A stretch of DNA of 64,000 nt from CAWKGV01 sp963849305 (GCA_963849305.1 CAWKGV010000007.1:186001-250000), one strand, 5' to 3'; counted from the first letter of the stretch, positions 55,277 to 64,000 are shown. Numbers and translations are program-made. The notes: generated by a model not told the origin, from the sequence alone.

Positions 55277-56514
55277 TCGAGGTTGGCCGGCAGGGTCGCA
55301 GACAATTCCGCGGCGGATATGTAATCGCGCGTAAGTGGTACCGCAGTCTGTCGGCGAGCGAGCTGGATTTGGAAGACCATCATATTCTCTCGTCGGAACG
55401 ATAACTCTGCCCCCGCGAGATAGAACTCGAACATGCGGCAAAACCGCTCATCGTAAATCGCGGCGATGGTGTCGCGATTGGCGGAGAAGCGGCGGCGCCA
55501 GTGGCGCAAAGTCTCCGCGTAGTGGAGCCGCAATATTTCGATGTCCGTCGTAAGCAGGCCAGATCCCTCGATCGAAGGGAGCACCTCCGAGAGCGCCGGG
55601 CAGTAGCCACCCGGGAAGATGTACTTCGCGAGCCAGGGATTTGTGCTCCCCCGGACTTCGTTCCGGCCGATCGCGTGCAGGAGCGCCACGCCGTCCGGTT
55701 TCAAGCAGCGAGACACGGTCGCAAAAAATTGCGGATAATACCCGACCCCGACATGCTCGAACATCCCTACCGAAACGATCCGGTCGAAGCTTTGGTCCAC
55801 CGCGCGATAATCGAGCAGTTCAAAGCTCACCCGATCCTGCAACCCTTCGGCCGCCGCCCGCGCGCGCGACTCGGCGAGCTGCTCGGCGGCCAGGGTGATA
55901 CCGAGCACCTTCGCGCCGTACTCGCGCGCGAGGGTCAGCGCCAGGCCACCCCAGCCGGAGCCGATGTCAAGCACCGTGAGGTTCGGCCGATCCAGGCGGA
56001 GTTTGGCGGCGATATGACGTTTCTTGGCCGCTTGCGCCTCCTCCAATGATTCATCCCCACGGGGAAAGTAGGCGCAAGAATATTGCCGGTCGCGATCGAG
56101 GAACAGGCTGTAGAGCCTGCCGTTCAGGTCATAGTGGTGGGCGGCGTTGCGGCGCGCGACGCGGGCCGGGTTGTGCTGATCGACCCGGCGCTTGACCCGG
56201 CCGACAGCGGCGCGCAGCTGCGCGATCGGATGGCCCGTCGCGTTGGCCGCCAGATTCGAGACCAGCACATCCAACGCATCGTAGATGCCGCAGCCCTCGG
56301 GCACCAGCGCGCCACTCATATAGGATTCGCCGACCGCGAGCGTCGGATTCAGCACCAACCGGCGGATCGTGGCCGCATCGCGGATGGCGATCGCCGCCTC
56401 AGCCCCGGAGCCGGGCGGGCCGGCATACACCGTTACGCGCCCATCAGGCCACCGCACGGCGAGGCGGCCCGATGTGACGAATCGCCTGAGAATAGCGTGA
56501 AGCGCAGCCTGCAT
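55252..56514 (-). CDS. cfa: cyclopropane-fatty-acyl-phospholipid synthase family protein
   Basis: A SAM-dependent enzyme of about 420 residues that adds a methylene group across double bonds of membrane lipids. SAM motif VLDIGSGWGGLALTLA lies near residue 185, followed by VLGITLAAEQLAESRARA. Further family residues are FDRIVSVGMFEHVG and YIFPGGYCPALSEVLP; the SCAYFPRGDESLEEAQ stretch is also typical. A GGGGAGGTCG site precedes the ATG at 56514, so this start is preferred to 56556. It converges with the sigma-54 activator and may be regulated by stress rather than with the prm genes. Confidence 0.92.
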   Translation of the reverse strand: MQAALHAILRRFVTSGRLAVRWPDGRVTVYAGPPGSGAEAAIAIRDAATIRRLVLNPTLAVGESYMSGALVPEGCGIYDALDVLVSNLAANATGHPIAQLRAAVGRVKRRVDQHNPARVARRNAAHHYDLNGRLYSLFLDRDRQYSCAYFPRGDESLEEAQAAKKRHIAAKLRLDRPNLTVLDIGSGWGGLALTLAREYGAKVLGITLAAEQLAESRARAAAEGLQDRVSFELLDYRAVDQSFDRIVSVGMFEHVGVGYYPQFFATVSRCLKPDGVALLHAIGRNEVRGSTNPWLAKYIFPGGYCPALSEVLPSIEGSGLLTTDIEILRLHYAETLRHWRRRFSANRDTIAAIYDERFCRMFEFYLAGAELSFRRENMMVFQIQLARRQTAVPLTRDYISAAELSATLPANLDQSARMAR

Positions 56515-56611
56515 CGACCTCCCCCCATCGCACTGCATGTGCAAGAAGAGAGACATTGGACAAGCCGGCGGGTTCCGTCAAAGCGGCGGGAACGGCCGGT
56601 CGCGCCTCCCG

Positions 56612-57277
56612 TTACCCCAGATGCTTGGCGAAGAAGTCGAGCGTGCGGCGCTGGGCCTGCTCATAGGCCTTCTGGCTGTAACTGCCCCGCTCGTCGCAGC
56701 CGAACCCGTGCCCGGCGCCGGTATAGACGTAGATCTCCGCCTTCGGCTGCGCGGCGCGGATCGCGTCCACGTCGGTCATCGGGATCGAGGCGTCCTGGTC
56801 GCCGAAATGCATCTGCACCGGGCAATTCGGGCGCTCGTCCTTGGTTCCGGCGATGCCGCCGCCGTACCAGCAGGAGGCGGCGGCGAACTTGCGCGTGCGC
56901 GTGGCACCCCACCAAGCGACCGTGCCGCCGAAGCAATAGCCGACGATGCCGAGCTTCTTGCCGGCCAGATGATTGGCCGCCGCCTCGACATCCGCCATCA
57001 CCTGGGCGTCGGTGAGCTGCATTCGGTAGTCGCGGCCCTTGTCGATGTCGGCCTGGGTGTAGCCAAGCTCCACGCCTCGCTCGGCCCGGTCGTAGAGCGC
57101 CGGGGCGATGACGGCGTAGCCCTCCGCGGCGAACCGGTCGGCCATGGTCCGGATGTGGTGGTTGACGCCGAAGATCTCCTGGATGACGACGATCCCCTTG
57201 GTGGCGTCCGAGGGTCCGGCGGTATAGGCCGAGAGCGTGTGGCCGTCGGCGGCTTTCAGGTCGATGCTGCTGCCCAT
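56612..57277 (-). CDS. dienelactone hydrolase family protein, cytoplasmic
   Basis: A 221-residue alpha/beta hydrolase of typical DLH length. The triad is visible: nucleophile Cys in GYCFGGTVAWW near residue 123, Asp in FGDQDASIPM near 171, and His in GAGHGFGCDERGSY near 202. No signal peptide precedes it, in contrast to the related protein at 14712-15575. It is a single gene with about 95 bp to the cfa start. The substrate is unknown; muconate-type lactones, carboxymethylenebutenolide or other esters are possible. Confidence 0.88.
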   Translation of the reverse strand: MGSSIDLKAADGHTLSAYTAGPSDATKGIVVIQEIFGVNHHIRTMADRFAAEGYAVIAPALYDRAERGVELGYTQADIDKGRDYRMQLTDAQVMADVEAAANHLAGKKLGIVGYCFGGTVAWWGATRTRKFAAASCWYGGGIAGTKDERPNCPVQMHFGDQDASIPMTDVDAIRAAQPKAEIYVYTGAGHGFGCDERGSYSQKAYEQAQRRTLDFFAKHLG

Positions 57278-57575
57278 GATCTTCGTCCTTCAGGTTTTCC
57301 AGGCCAGCATGGCGGCCTGAACGGGATCGTCAAGCCCGGCCAACGACGCGTGATGGTCAGCTTGATTGTTGGTTCCGGCCCATTACCAGTGCCCAGAGAC
57401 ACCCAGCTAGTGCGACTCGGCGACGCTTGGTGCGGGCACTGACGTCGGCCGGGGCGGTAGTGATTGCCCGCCACGCTCTTCCCAAAACTGACTTGAAGCA
57501 AAGGCCGTGTTTCGGCCACATTGGCCTGACCGGCCAGCGGGGAACTGGCCTGGCAAAACAGGGAGGTGACACCCA

Positions 57576-58016
57576 ATGCGAACACTCGTGCTCGCTTTAG
57601 TCGCGGTCGGTGCGATGACGCTCGGGGCCGAGGCGCAGACGACCAAGCCAGCGGTCGGCAGCCAGGAAGTCTACTGGGTCATTACTGTCGCTGTGCAACC
57701 CGCGCAAATGGCCAATTTTAAGCAGGTCGTCGCGCCGCTCGTCGCCGCGACCGAGAAGGAGCCGGGTGCGATCGACTACGAATACAACGTCGGCGCCGAT
57801 CAGAGCACCGTCGACATTTACGAGCGCTACCGCGACTTAAACGCTGTGGTGGCGCATGTCGCGCAGACATTCGGCCCGAACTTCTCCAAGCGCTTCCTTG
57901 AACTGGCGAAGCCGACCCGGTTCGTAGTCTATGGCACGCCGAGCGCTGAGGCTAAGAAGGTGCTGGCGGGCTTCAACCCGGTCTATATGACCCCGTTCGA
58001 CGGCTTCACCCGCTAG
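57576..58016 (+). CDS. exported ABM-domain protein (putative quinol monooxygenase fold)
   Basis: A 146-residue protein with a clear Sec signal peptide (MRTLVLALVAVGAMTLGAEA, likely cut before QTT). The rest is a dimeric alpha-beta barrel of the antibiotic-biosynthesis-monooxygenase type: VTVAVQPAQMANFKQVVAPL, then EPGAIDYEYN and YERYRDLNAVVAH. Members range from quinol monooxygenases to proteins of no known activity, so the periplasmic role is open. A GGGAGGTGA ribosome site lies a few bases before the ATG. The 298 bp upstream, back to the dienelactone hydrolase gene, contain no recognised element. Confidence 0.78.
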   Translation: MRTLVLALVAVGAMTLGAEAQTTKPAVGSQEVYWVITVAVQPAQMANFKQVVAPLVAATEKEPGAIDYEYNVGADQSTVDIYERYRDLNAVVAHVAQTFGPNFSKRFLELAKPTRFVVYGTPSAEAKKVLAGFNPVYMTPFDGFTR

Positions 58017-58041
58017 GGAGGATCGGAGCGGTCCATCCATC

Positions 58042-58075
58042 GTCCCTTACCTGGCGAGCACGCCAGGAGAGGGAC
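58042..58075. terminator. terminator-like hairpin between ABM gene and dnaN
   Basis: GTCCCT pairs with AGGGAC and, inside, CCTGGCG pairs with CGCCAGG around an AGCA loop, giving a 13-bp stem with a small internal bulge. It starts 26 bp after the ABM-domain gene stop. No clear T-run follows, so termination would be inefficient or factor-dependent. It separates that gene from the dnaN-recF-gyrB unit. Confidence 0.55.
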
Positions 58076-58172
58076 CTCAGGCCCGGGACGCCCCTGGCCT
58101 TGGTCATGGCGAGGTTGCTACACTGGCGCGCCGATTCGGCCTGTCTGGCTCGCTAGAGTGAGGTAACACGCG

Positions 58173-59299
58173 ATGAAGCTGAAGGCCGACCGGGCCTCGC
58201 TCCTGAAGGCACTGGCCCACGTGCAAAGCGTGGTCGAGCGGCGCAACACCATCCCGATCCTGGCCAATGTCCTGATCGCCGTCCGCGAGGGCAGGCTCCA
58301 GCTAACCGCCACCGACATGGAGATCGCGATCGTCGAGGACGTGCCGGCGAGCACGGTCCGAAACGGCGCCTGTACAGCCCCCGCGGCAACCCTCTACGAG
58401 ATCGTCCGCAAGTTGCCGGAAGGCGCCGAGGTCGAGCTGGAGCATCCGGGCGGGGAGGCGCATCTCGCGCTACGGGCCGGGCGCTACATGGACCAGCCTG
58501 GTCGTACTGCCGCCGGACGATTTCCCGTCCATGACCGCGGGCAGTCTGCCGCATAAGTTCAGCCTGTCGGCGCAGGTGCTCCGGGGGTTGATCGACCGGA
58601 CCCGCTTCGCGATCAGCACCGAGGAGACGCGCTATTACCTCAACGGCATCTTCCTCCATGCCGCCGAGAGCGAGGGGACGCGGTTAATGCGCGCCGTGGC
58701 GACCGATGGGCACCGTCTCGCCCGGGTCGAGGAGCCGCTGCCCGAGGGCGCCGGCGCCATGCCCGGGGTGATTGTACCGCGCAAGACCGTGAACGAATTG
58801 CGCAAGCTGCTGGACGAAGTGACCGGCAATGTGGATGTCGCGCTCTCGGACACCCGCATCCAATTCCATCTCGATGCCGTGCTGCTGACCAGCAAGCTGA
58901 TCGACGGCACCTTCCCCGAATACGAGCGCGTGATCCCGCGCGGCAACGACAAGGTGCTGCGGGTGGGCGTGAAGGACTTCTCGGACGCGGTGGCCCGGGT
59001 GGCGGCGATCTCCTCGGAACGATCCCGGCCGGTTAAGCTCAGCGTTTCGCGCAACCTGCTGATCTTGTCGGCCTCCAGCCCCGAGCAGGGCACGGCGAGC
59101 GAGGAGCTGGACTCGGATCGGGTATCGTACGAACTCGGGGCCGTTGGAGATCGGCTTCCAGGCGCGCTATCTCAACGATATCACCGACCAGATCGCCGAG
59201 CAGGTGGAGTTCCGGTTCGCGGACGGCTCGGCCCCGACCGTGGTGCTGGATGGCGCCGACGTGAGCGCCCTTTATGTCCTGATGCCGATGCGTGTCTAA
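58173..59299 (+). pseudogene. dnaN: DNA polymerase III beta clamp, two frameshifts (probably sequence errors)
   Basis: The sliding clamp, about 375 residues when frames are joined. Frame one runs from MKLKADRASLLKALAHVQS to LALRAGRY near 58490. An extra base there shifts it to TSLVVLPPDDFPSMTAG and on to SEELDSDRVSYE near 59130. A second shift leads to PLEIGFQARYLNDI and the conserved end SALYVLMPMRV, with TAA at 59297-59299. The final hydrophobic patch and all three domains are present. dnaN is essential and usually single-copy, so two real frameshifts are hard to believe. recF starts inside its last codons, the conserved arrangement. Confidence 0.92.
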
Positions 59300-60482
59300 T
59301 GCGGCCGCGCTGCGCCTGCTTCGACTGAGCCTGACCCAGTTCCGCAATTATCCGGCGTTCACGTGGCGGCCGGCGGGGCGGATCGGCGTGCTGTTCGGCC
59401 CCAACGGCAGCGGCAAGACCAATCTGCTGGAAGCGGTCTCACTGCTGGTCCCCGGCCGCGGGCTGCGCGGCGCCCGCAACGCCGAGCTGGCGCGGCGCGG
59501 GCCGGAGGCAACCGGGCAGTGGGCTGTAGCCGGGCGGTTCGCGACCGCTTCGGGGCCGCTCGACATCGGCACCGGCACGCCCCCGGATGGCCCGGCGGAC
59601 CGGCGGGCCTTCCTCGTTGACGGCGGCACGCCGCGCCGGCAAGCCGAGATCGCCGACCGGGTGGCCGCGGTCTGGCTCACCCCGCAAATGGACCGGCTGT
59701 TCCTGGAAGGGGCGGCGGGGCGGCGGCGGTTCCTCGATCGTCTCGTCCTGGCCCTGGAGCCGGGGCATGGCCGGGAGCTGGGCGCGCACGACGCGGCGAT
59801 GGCCGAGCGCAACCGGCTGCTGGCTCGCGATCGGCAGGACGCGGCCTGGCTGGCCGGGCTCGAGGATGCGATGGCGAGGCACGCGGTGGCGGCGACGGCG
59901 AGCCGCATGGGCCTGGTGGCCCGGCTCGACCGCGTACTGGCCGAAGGTGTCGTGCCAGGCTTCCCGCCGGCCCGGATCGTGCTCGCCTGCCCAATCGCCG
60001 AGCGGCTGGCGACGACGCCGGCCGTGGCGGTGGAGGACTGGTTGCGGCAGGGGCTGGCGGCCGCCAGGGCGCGCGATGCGGCGGCCGGCGGCGCGGCGCT
60101 CGGCGCCCATCGTGCCGACATGGCGCTGAGCGACGCGGCCACCGGCTTGCCGGCGGCACTCGCCAGCACGGGCGAGCAGAAGGCGCTGTTGCTTGGCGTG
60201 ATCCTCGCCCATGCGGGGCTGATCGCCGAGGCGCGGGGCTTCGCGCCCCTGCTCCTGCTCGACGAGCCGGCGGTCCATCTCGACCCGACGCGCCGGTCGG
60301 CGCTGTTCATGGCACTCGCCGCGCTGCCCGCGCAGGCGCTGCTGACCGGCACCGATGCCGAGGTATTCTTGCCGCTCGCCGACGCGGCCGAAGGCCTGCG
60401 TACGGGCGGCGGGCAGCTCGTTCCCGACCCGCGCTTTTCCGCCGGCGCGGCGCCGGTTTCCCCTGTGCCCGGAGCCCTGTAG
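59292..60482 (+). CDS. recF: DNA replication/repair protein RecF
   Basis: A 396-residue SMC-like ATPase that helps load RecA at gaps. It starts at a GTG (59292) overlapping the dnaN stop by eight bases. Motifs: LSLTQFRNYPAF at the N-terminus, Walker A FGPNGSGKTNLLEA near residue 36, signature STGEQKALLLGVI near 296 and Walker B LLLLDEPAVHLD near 322. It is followed 52 bp later by gyrB. Very GC-rich codon use and an Ala-rich C-terminal tail match the neighbouring genes. Confidence 0.94.
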   Translation: MSNAAALRLLRLSLTQFRNYPAFTWRPAGRIGVLFGPNGSGKTNLLEAVSLLVPGRGLRGARNAELARRGPEATGQWAVAGRFATASGPLDIGTGTPPDGPADRRAFLVDGGTPRRQAEIADRVAAVWLTPQMDRLFLEGAAGRRRFLDRLVLALEPGHGRELGAHDAAMAERNRLLARDRQDAAWLAGLEDAMARHAVAATASRMGLVARLDRVLAEGVVPGFPPARIVLACPIAERLATTPAVAVEDWLRQGLAAARARDAAAGGAALGAHRADMALSDAATGLPAALASTGEQKALLLGVILAHAGLIAEARGFAPLLLLDEPAVHLDPTRRSALFMALAALPAQALLTGTDAEVFLPLADAAEGLRTGGGQLVPDPRFSAGAAPVSPVPGAL

Positions 60483-60534
60483 CGGCTATATACTAGAGTA
60501 TCCTCCACACCATCGCATTGAGGTTATCCGCGGC

Positions 60535-62967
60535 ATGTCCGACACCGCCGGGGCGCAGCCTGTATCAGACGCTTACGACGCCTCCTCGATCTCCGTTCTG
60601 AAGGGCCTGGAGGCCGTGCGCAAGCGGCCGGGCATGTATATCGGCGACACCGACGACGGGTCCGGCCTGCACCATATGGCCTTCGAGATCATCGACAACG
60701 CGGTGGACGAAGCTCAGGCCGGCTTCGCCACGCGCGCCGAGGTGGTGCTGAACGGCGACGGCAGCGTGACGGTGCGCGACGACGGGCGGGGCATTCCGAC
60801 GGATATCCATACCGAGGAAGGCGTCTCCGCCGCCGAGGTCGTGCTCACCCGGCTGCACGCGGGCGGCAAGTTCAACCAGAACTCCTATAAGGTCTCGGGC
60901 GGGCTGCACGGCGTCGGCGCGGCCGTGGTCAACGCGCTGTCGGAGTGGATGGACGTGCGCATCTGGCGGCAAGGCCAGGAGCATTTCATCCGGTTTTGCA
61001 ACGGCGACGCCGAGGCGCCGCTGGCCGTGATCGGCCCGACCGACCGGCCGAGCGGCACCGAGGTGACGTTCAAGCCGAGCCCCGCCACCTTCACCCGCAC
61101 CGAGTTCGATTTCGCGCTGCTGGAGCGGCGTCTGCGCGAGCTGGCGTTCCTGAACTCGGGCCTGACGATCGTGCTGCGCGACGAACGCCACGCCCCGCCC
61201 CAGGAAGCGGTGATGCGCTACGACGGCGGGCTGGTGGCCTTCGTCGAATGGCTGGACCGGGGCAAAACGCCGGTGTTCGCCCCGCCGATCAGCTTCCGGG
61301 CGGCCGACGACCAGCAGGGCATCCGGGTCGAGTTCGCGCTCTCCTGGAACGACAGCTATCACGAGACGATGCTCTGCTTCACCAACAACATCACCCAGCG
61401 CGACGGCGGCACGCATTTGGCCGGCTTCCGCGCCGCGCTGACCCGGGTGGTGACGAAATACGCCGAAGGGATGGGCAAGAAGGACAGCCTGAGCCTGGTC
61501 GGCGAGGACATGCGCGAGGGCATGACCGCGGTGCTGTCGGTCAAGGTGCCGGACCCGAAATTCTCCTCCCAGACCAAGGACAAGCTGGTCAGCTCCGAGG
61601 TCCAGCCGGCGGTGCAAGCGGCGGTGGCGGACGCGGTTTCGCACTGGTTCGAGATCCATCCCAAGGAGGCGAAGGGCGTCGTTCAGAAGGTGATGGACGC
61701 GGCGGCGGCACGCGAGGCGGCGCGCAAGGCGCGGGAACTGACGCGGCGCAAGGGCGTGCTCGATGTATCGACCTTGCCGGGCAAGCTCGCCGACTGCCAG
61801 GAGCGGGACCCGGCGAAGTGCGAGATTTTCATCGTGGAGGGCGATTCGGCCGGCGGCTCGGCCAAGCAGGGCAGGGACCGGAAATTCCAGGCGATCCTGC
61901 CGCTCAAGGGCAAGATCCTGAACGTGGAGCGCGCGCGTTTCGACCGGATGCTGGGCAGCGCCGAGATCGGCACTCTGATCACCGCGCTCGGTACCGGCAT
62001 CGGTCGGGGGGAACCGGAGCAAGGCGGGTTCGACATAAGCAAGCTGCGCTACCATCGCATCGTGATCATGACCGACGCGGATGTGGACGGCTCGCACATC
62101 CGCACCCTGCTGCTCACCTTCTTCTTCCGCCAGATGCCGCAACTCATTGAGCGCGGCCATCTATTCATCGCCCAGCCGCCGCTCTACCGCGCCAAGCGCG
62201 GCAACGACGAGCGCTACCTGAAGGGCGATCGGCCGCTGGAGGACTTCCTGATCGACAAGGCGCTGACCGAGGCGCGGCTGACCTATGCGGACGGGCGGGT
62301 GTTCGAGGGGCCGGAACTGACCCAGGAGGTGGGGTGGCTGCGCGAGGCCACGCTGCGGCTCTATCGGCTCGCCGCTGCCGTGCCGGCGCCGTTGCTGGAG
62401 CAGGCGGCGATCGCCGGGGCGCTCACGGCGGACCCGGCGCGTGCGGCCGCGGCGGCCCAGACTCTCGCGGCGCGCCTGGATGGCGTGTCGTTGCCGACGG
62501 AGCGCGGCTGGGTCGTGGCCGCCGACGGCAGCGGCCTGACGCTCGGGCGCGTGGTCCGGGGTGTTACCGAGAAGCACACGCTCGACCCGGCCAGCCTGCG
62601 CAGCGCCGAGGCCCGCTGGCTCGCCGACCGGGCCGAGGCGCTGGCTGGGCGGTTCGCGGAACCGGCGCGGCTCAAGCTCGACCAGCAGGAGACGACCGTG
62701 GCGGGCCCGGCGACGGCGTTCGAGCGCATCCTCGCGCATGGCCGCCGGGGCCTCGCGATCCAGCGGTTCAAGGGGCTGGGCGAAATGAACCCCGACCAGC
62801 TCTGGCAGACCACCCTCGACCCGGCGGTGCGCACGCTGCTGCAAGTGAGGGTCGGCGACCTGGAGGACGCGGGCCAGGTGTTCAGCACGCTGATGGGCGA
62901 CGTGGTCGAGCCGCGGCGCGACTTCATCGTGGGCAACGCGCTGAAGGTCGCGAATTTGGACGTGTAG
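60535..62967 (+). CDS. gyrB: DNA gyrase subunit B
   Basis: An 810-residue ATPase subunit of DNA gyrase. The GHKL ATP site shows FEIIDNAVDEAQAG near residue 42, DDGRGIP near 80 and GLHGVGAAVVNALSEW near 123. The Toprim domain has EGDSAGGSAKQGRDR near 435 and DADVDGSHIRTLLL near 510. The C-terminus ends NALKVANLDV as is normal. The ATG at 60535 was chosen over the longer frame from 60355, which only shadows recF. An AT-rich TATACT box at 60488 just after recF could give gyrB its own promoter. Confidence 0.97.
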   Translation: MSDTAGAQPVSDAYDASSISVLKGLEAVRKRPGMYIGDTDDGSGLHHMAFEIIDNAVDEAQAGFATRAEVVLNGDGSVTVRDDGRGIPTDIHTEEGVSAAEVVLTRLHAGGKFNQNSYKVSGGLHGVGAAVVNALSEWMDVRIWRQGQEHFIRFCNGDAEAPLAVIGPTDRPSGTEVTFKPSPATFTRTEFDFALLERRLRELAFLNSGLTIVLRDERHAPPQEAVMRYDGGLVAFVEWLDRGKTPVFAPPISFRAADDQQGIRVEFALSWNDSYHETMLCFTNNITQRDGGTHLAGFRAALTRVVTKYAEGMGKKDSLSLVGEDMREGMTAVLSVKVPDPKFSSQTKDKLVSSEVQPAVQAAVADAVSHWFEIHPKEAKGVVQKVMDAAAAREAARKARELTRRKGVLDVSTLPGKLADCQERDPAKCEIFIVEGDSAGGSAKQGRDRKFQAILPLKGKILNVERARFDRMLGSAEIGTLITALGTGIGRGEPEQGGFDISKLRYHRIVIMTDADVDGSHIRTLLLTFFFRQMPQLIERGHLFIAQPPLYRAKRGNDERYLKGDRPLEDFLIDKALTEARLTYADGRVFEGPELTQEVGWLREATLRLYRLAAAVPAPLLEQAAIAGALTADPARAAAAAQTLAARLDGVSLPTERGWVVAADGSGLTLGRVVRGVTEKHTLDPASLRSAEARWLADRAEALAGRFAEPARLKLDQQETTVAGPATAFERILAHGRRGLAIQRFKGLGEMNPDQLWQTTLDPAVRTLLQVRVGDLEDAGQVFSTLMGDVVEPRRDFIVGNALKVANLDV

Positions 62968-63030
62968 CGCGGCGTGAGCGGCCCGGCGATGATGATACGA
63001 AACACACCCGCTTCGTCTCGGCCGTCTTCG

Positions 63031-63114
63031 TGGTGTACACCAGGCTGTTCGGGGCCGTTCGGGCCGGCGTGGGGCGTGTACACGAGGCCGCCCGTCGGCA
63101 GTCATTGTGTACAC
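63031..63114. promoter_or_regulatory. three GTGTACAC palindromes downstream of gyrB
   Basis: The octamer GTGTACAC occurs at 63033, 63076 and 63107. The first extends to a perfect 12-bp palindrome TGGTGTACACCA (63031-63042) and the third to TTGTGTACACCA. Spacings are 43 and 31 bp. They lie in a 394-bp stretch (62968-63361) between gyrB and a convergent gene in which no coding sequence was recognised. They might be operator sites or a small repeat array; function unknown. Confidence 0.45.
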
Positions 63115-63361
63115 CACTCCGTTAGCCGCTCGTTAAGCTTGGCCGGCGGCAACCAACCGGTCGTCAGCTCAGCTCACCGCTGACGCTTCCGCGGGTATCC
63201 CGAGCTTTTCCCGTCTTTATGGCAAGTGAGGGACATGCCCTACATGCCCTCTGGTGAGCGAAGGCTTTGTCTCTCGCGCTCTCGACCGACGGTTGGGCGG
63301 GCCGGGCCTGTCGTCCGCGCTATGCAGAGGGTTTATGCGTCGCGTAGTCCCACCATGTTCA

Positions 63362-64000
63362 TCAGGACACGAGCTTGATCGCGTTGTAGCGCCTGTCCAC
63401 CAGAGCCCGTGCTGCCGTTTCGGCGACCGCGTGGAATTCATCTGGTGATGGCCGCCAGTCCCATCCGCGCTGATGATGGGCCATGGCCAGCTGGTGGAGC
63501 AACAGCGCGCCCATCGTGTTGTCTGTCCGCAGGCACAGCATGAATGTCTGGTAGAGCAACCGCTCGTGCGCTTCCGGGCTAGACCACACCTCCATCAGGT
63601 TGCGCGCGAGCGTGTCCATCCCGGCGCACAGTACCATGCGCGCGACGTTCCATTGCGCCGACTTGATGATCGCGGCGACCGCCCCAGCCCCGTTCTGAGT
63701 TGGCTCATGCGCCAGGATGGCCTGCTCCTTCGCCGACTGGTCGGCCGTCATTTGATAGTGCGGATGCAAGAGAAGCACCCCGCCGGTTTCGGCGATGTGC
63801 ATGATCTCCTGCTCCGAGCTCGGGGCCCAATCCAGTCCACGGACTCGATTCACGTACGTCAGCGCGTGGGCTGCAAGAAATCCAAGATAATTGCCGCCGA
63901 CTAGGTTGCTCAACAGAACGAAGACCAGGTTGGCTTCGCGCCTGTCGGCGCTCTTGTTCCGAAGTTTGGCGTAGTTCTCTTCGAAGGTTGCGACGTTCAC
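63362..64000 (-). CDS. hypothetical protein, runs to the window edge
   Basis: At least 212 residues, open to the right edge of the window, where a GTG codon happens to be the last visible codon; the true start may lie outside. The sequence is helix-rich and soluble: LVFVLLSNLVGGNYLGFLAAHALTYV (read in parts), then AGAVAAIIKSAQWNVARMVL and LLYQTFMLCLRTDNTMGALLLHQLA. No catalytic motif or known family was recognised. Repeated His residues (LLLHPHYQ; LAMAHHQRG) are present but form no known metal motif. Codon use is somewhat less GC-rich than in gyrB. It converges with gyrB. Confidence 0.6.
   Translation of the reverse strand: MNVATFEENYAKLRNKSADRREANLVFVLLSNLVGGNYLGFLAAHALTYVNRVRGLDWAPSSEQEIMHIAETGGVLLLHPHYQMTADQSAKEQAILAHEPTQNGAGAVAAIIKSAQWNVARMVLCAGMDTLARNLMEVWSSPEAHERLLYQTFMLCLRTDNTMGALLLHQLAMAHHQRGWDWRPSPDEFHAVAETAARALVDRRYNAIKLVS

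Noticed and set aside
60565..62160. A 531-residue open frame antisense to gyrB
   Set aside because: Long antisense frames are expected in GC-rich genes; gyrB is unmistakable and the antisense product has no recognisable domain.
63254..63448. A 64-residue plus-strand open frame near the window end
   Set aside because: It overlaps the convergent hypothetical gene, has no ribosome site and no protein-like pattern.

Overview
This is a GC-rich bacterial chromosome window, most likely from an alphaproteobacterium of the Rhodospirillales/Acetobacteraceae kind. That placement is inferred from family types (eukaryote-like NADP isocitrate dehydrogenase, MaeB fused to a phosphotransacetylase domain), from the dnaB-alr-(mlaEF)-radA-cvpA-purF-SDR gene order and from dnaN-recF-gyrB; no rRNA or tRNA was recognised.

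Layout. 0-2.6 kb: two methyltransferases and a glycosyltransferase (surface-glycan type). 2.7-8.1 kb: a dipeptide/nickel-type ABC importer operon whose binding protein is frameshifted. 8.1-24 kb: TDT-family transporter, alaS overlapping a GGDEF-EAL gene, a dienelactone hydrolase, icd, a ClC channel divergent from maeB, and two MFS carriers. 24-27 kb: an oxaloacetate-decarboxylase-like enzyme, a ThDP enzyme and a GFA-fold protein. 27.2-30.2 kb: a less conserved stretch with two small unknown genes, a palindromic repeat, a haloalkane dehalogenase and a methyltransferase. 30.2-37.9 kb: the conserved housekeeping block read leftwards, SDR-purF-cvpA-radA-mlaF-mlaE-alr-dnaB, in which alr has an internal deletion. 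38-55.3 kb: the most interesting part, a propane-monooxygenase-type soluble di-iron monooxygenase module (prmA, B, C, D, amidohydrolase, DUF59 protein, GroEL-like chaperonin, sigma-54 activator), then an alcohol dehydrogenase/WD40/59-residue-protein operon and a second sigma-54 activator. 55-64 kb: cyclopropane-fatty-acid synthase, a second dienelactone hydrolase, an exported ABM-domain protein, dnaN-recF-gyrB and an unknown gene cut by the window edge.

How the monooxygenase region works together. The hydroxylase subunits (PrmA, PrmC), reductase (PrmB) and coupling protein (PrmD) would oxidise a short alkane such as propane to an alcohol, and the alcohol dehydrogenase would oxidise the alcohol. 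The GroEL-like and DUF59 proteins probably help fold or metallate the hydroxylase. Upstream of adh there is an exact sigma-54 promoter (TGGCAC-N5-TTGC). Upstream of prmA there is a weaker one (CGGCAC-N5-ATGC). About 90-150 bp upstream of each lie copies of one 17-bp palindrome, TGTYYCA-N3-YGRRACR (two before prm, one before adh). This suggests a shared enhancer circuit served by one or both GAF-AAA-Fis activators. It is an inference from sequence.

Quality caution. An IS5-type element (46423-47597, CTAA target duplication) separates prmA from prmB. A second copy (49303-50394) separates prmA from its promoter. The second copy differs from the first by 14 missing bases at nine places and almost no substitutions. 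Frameshifts also hit prmB, cvpA, the ABC binding protein, a sigma-54 activator and the essential dnaN. Much of this apparent decay may therefore be indel error in the assembly, and every pseudogene call here is provisional.
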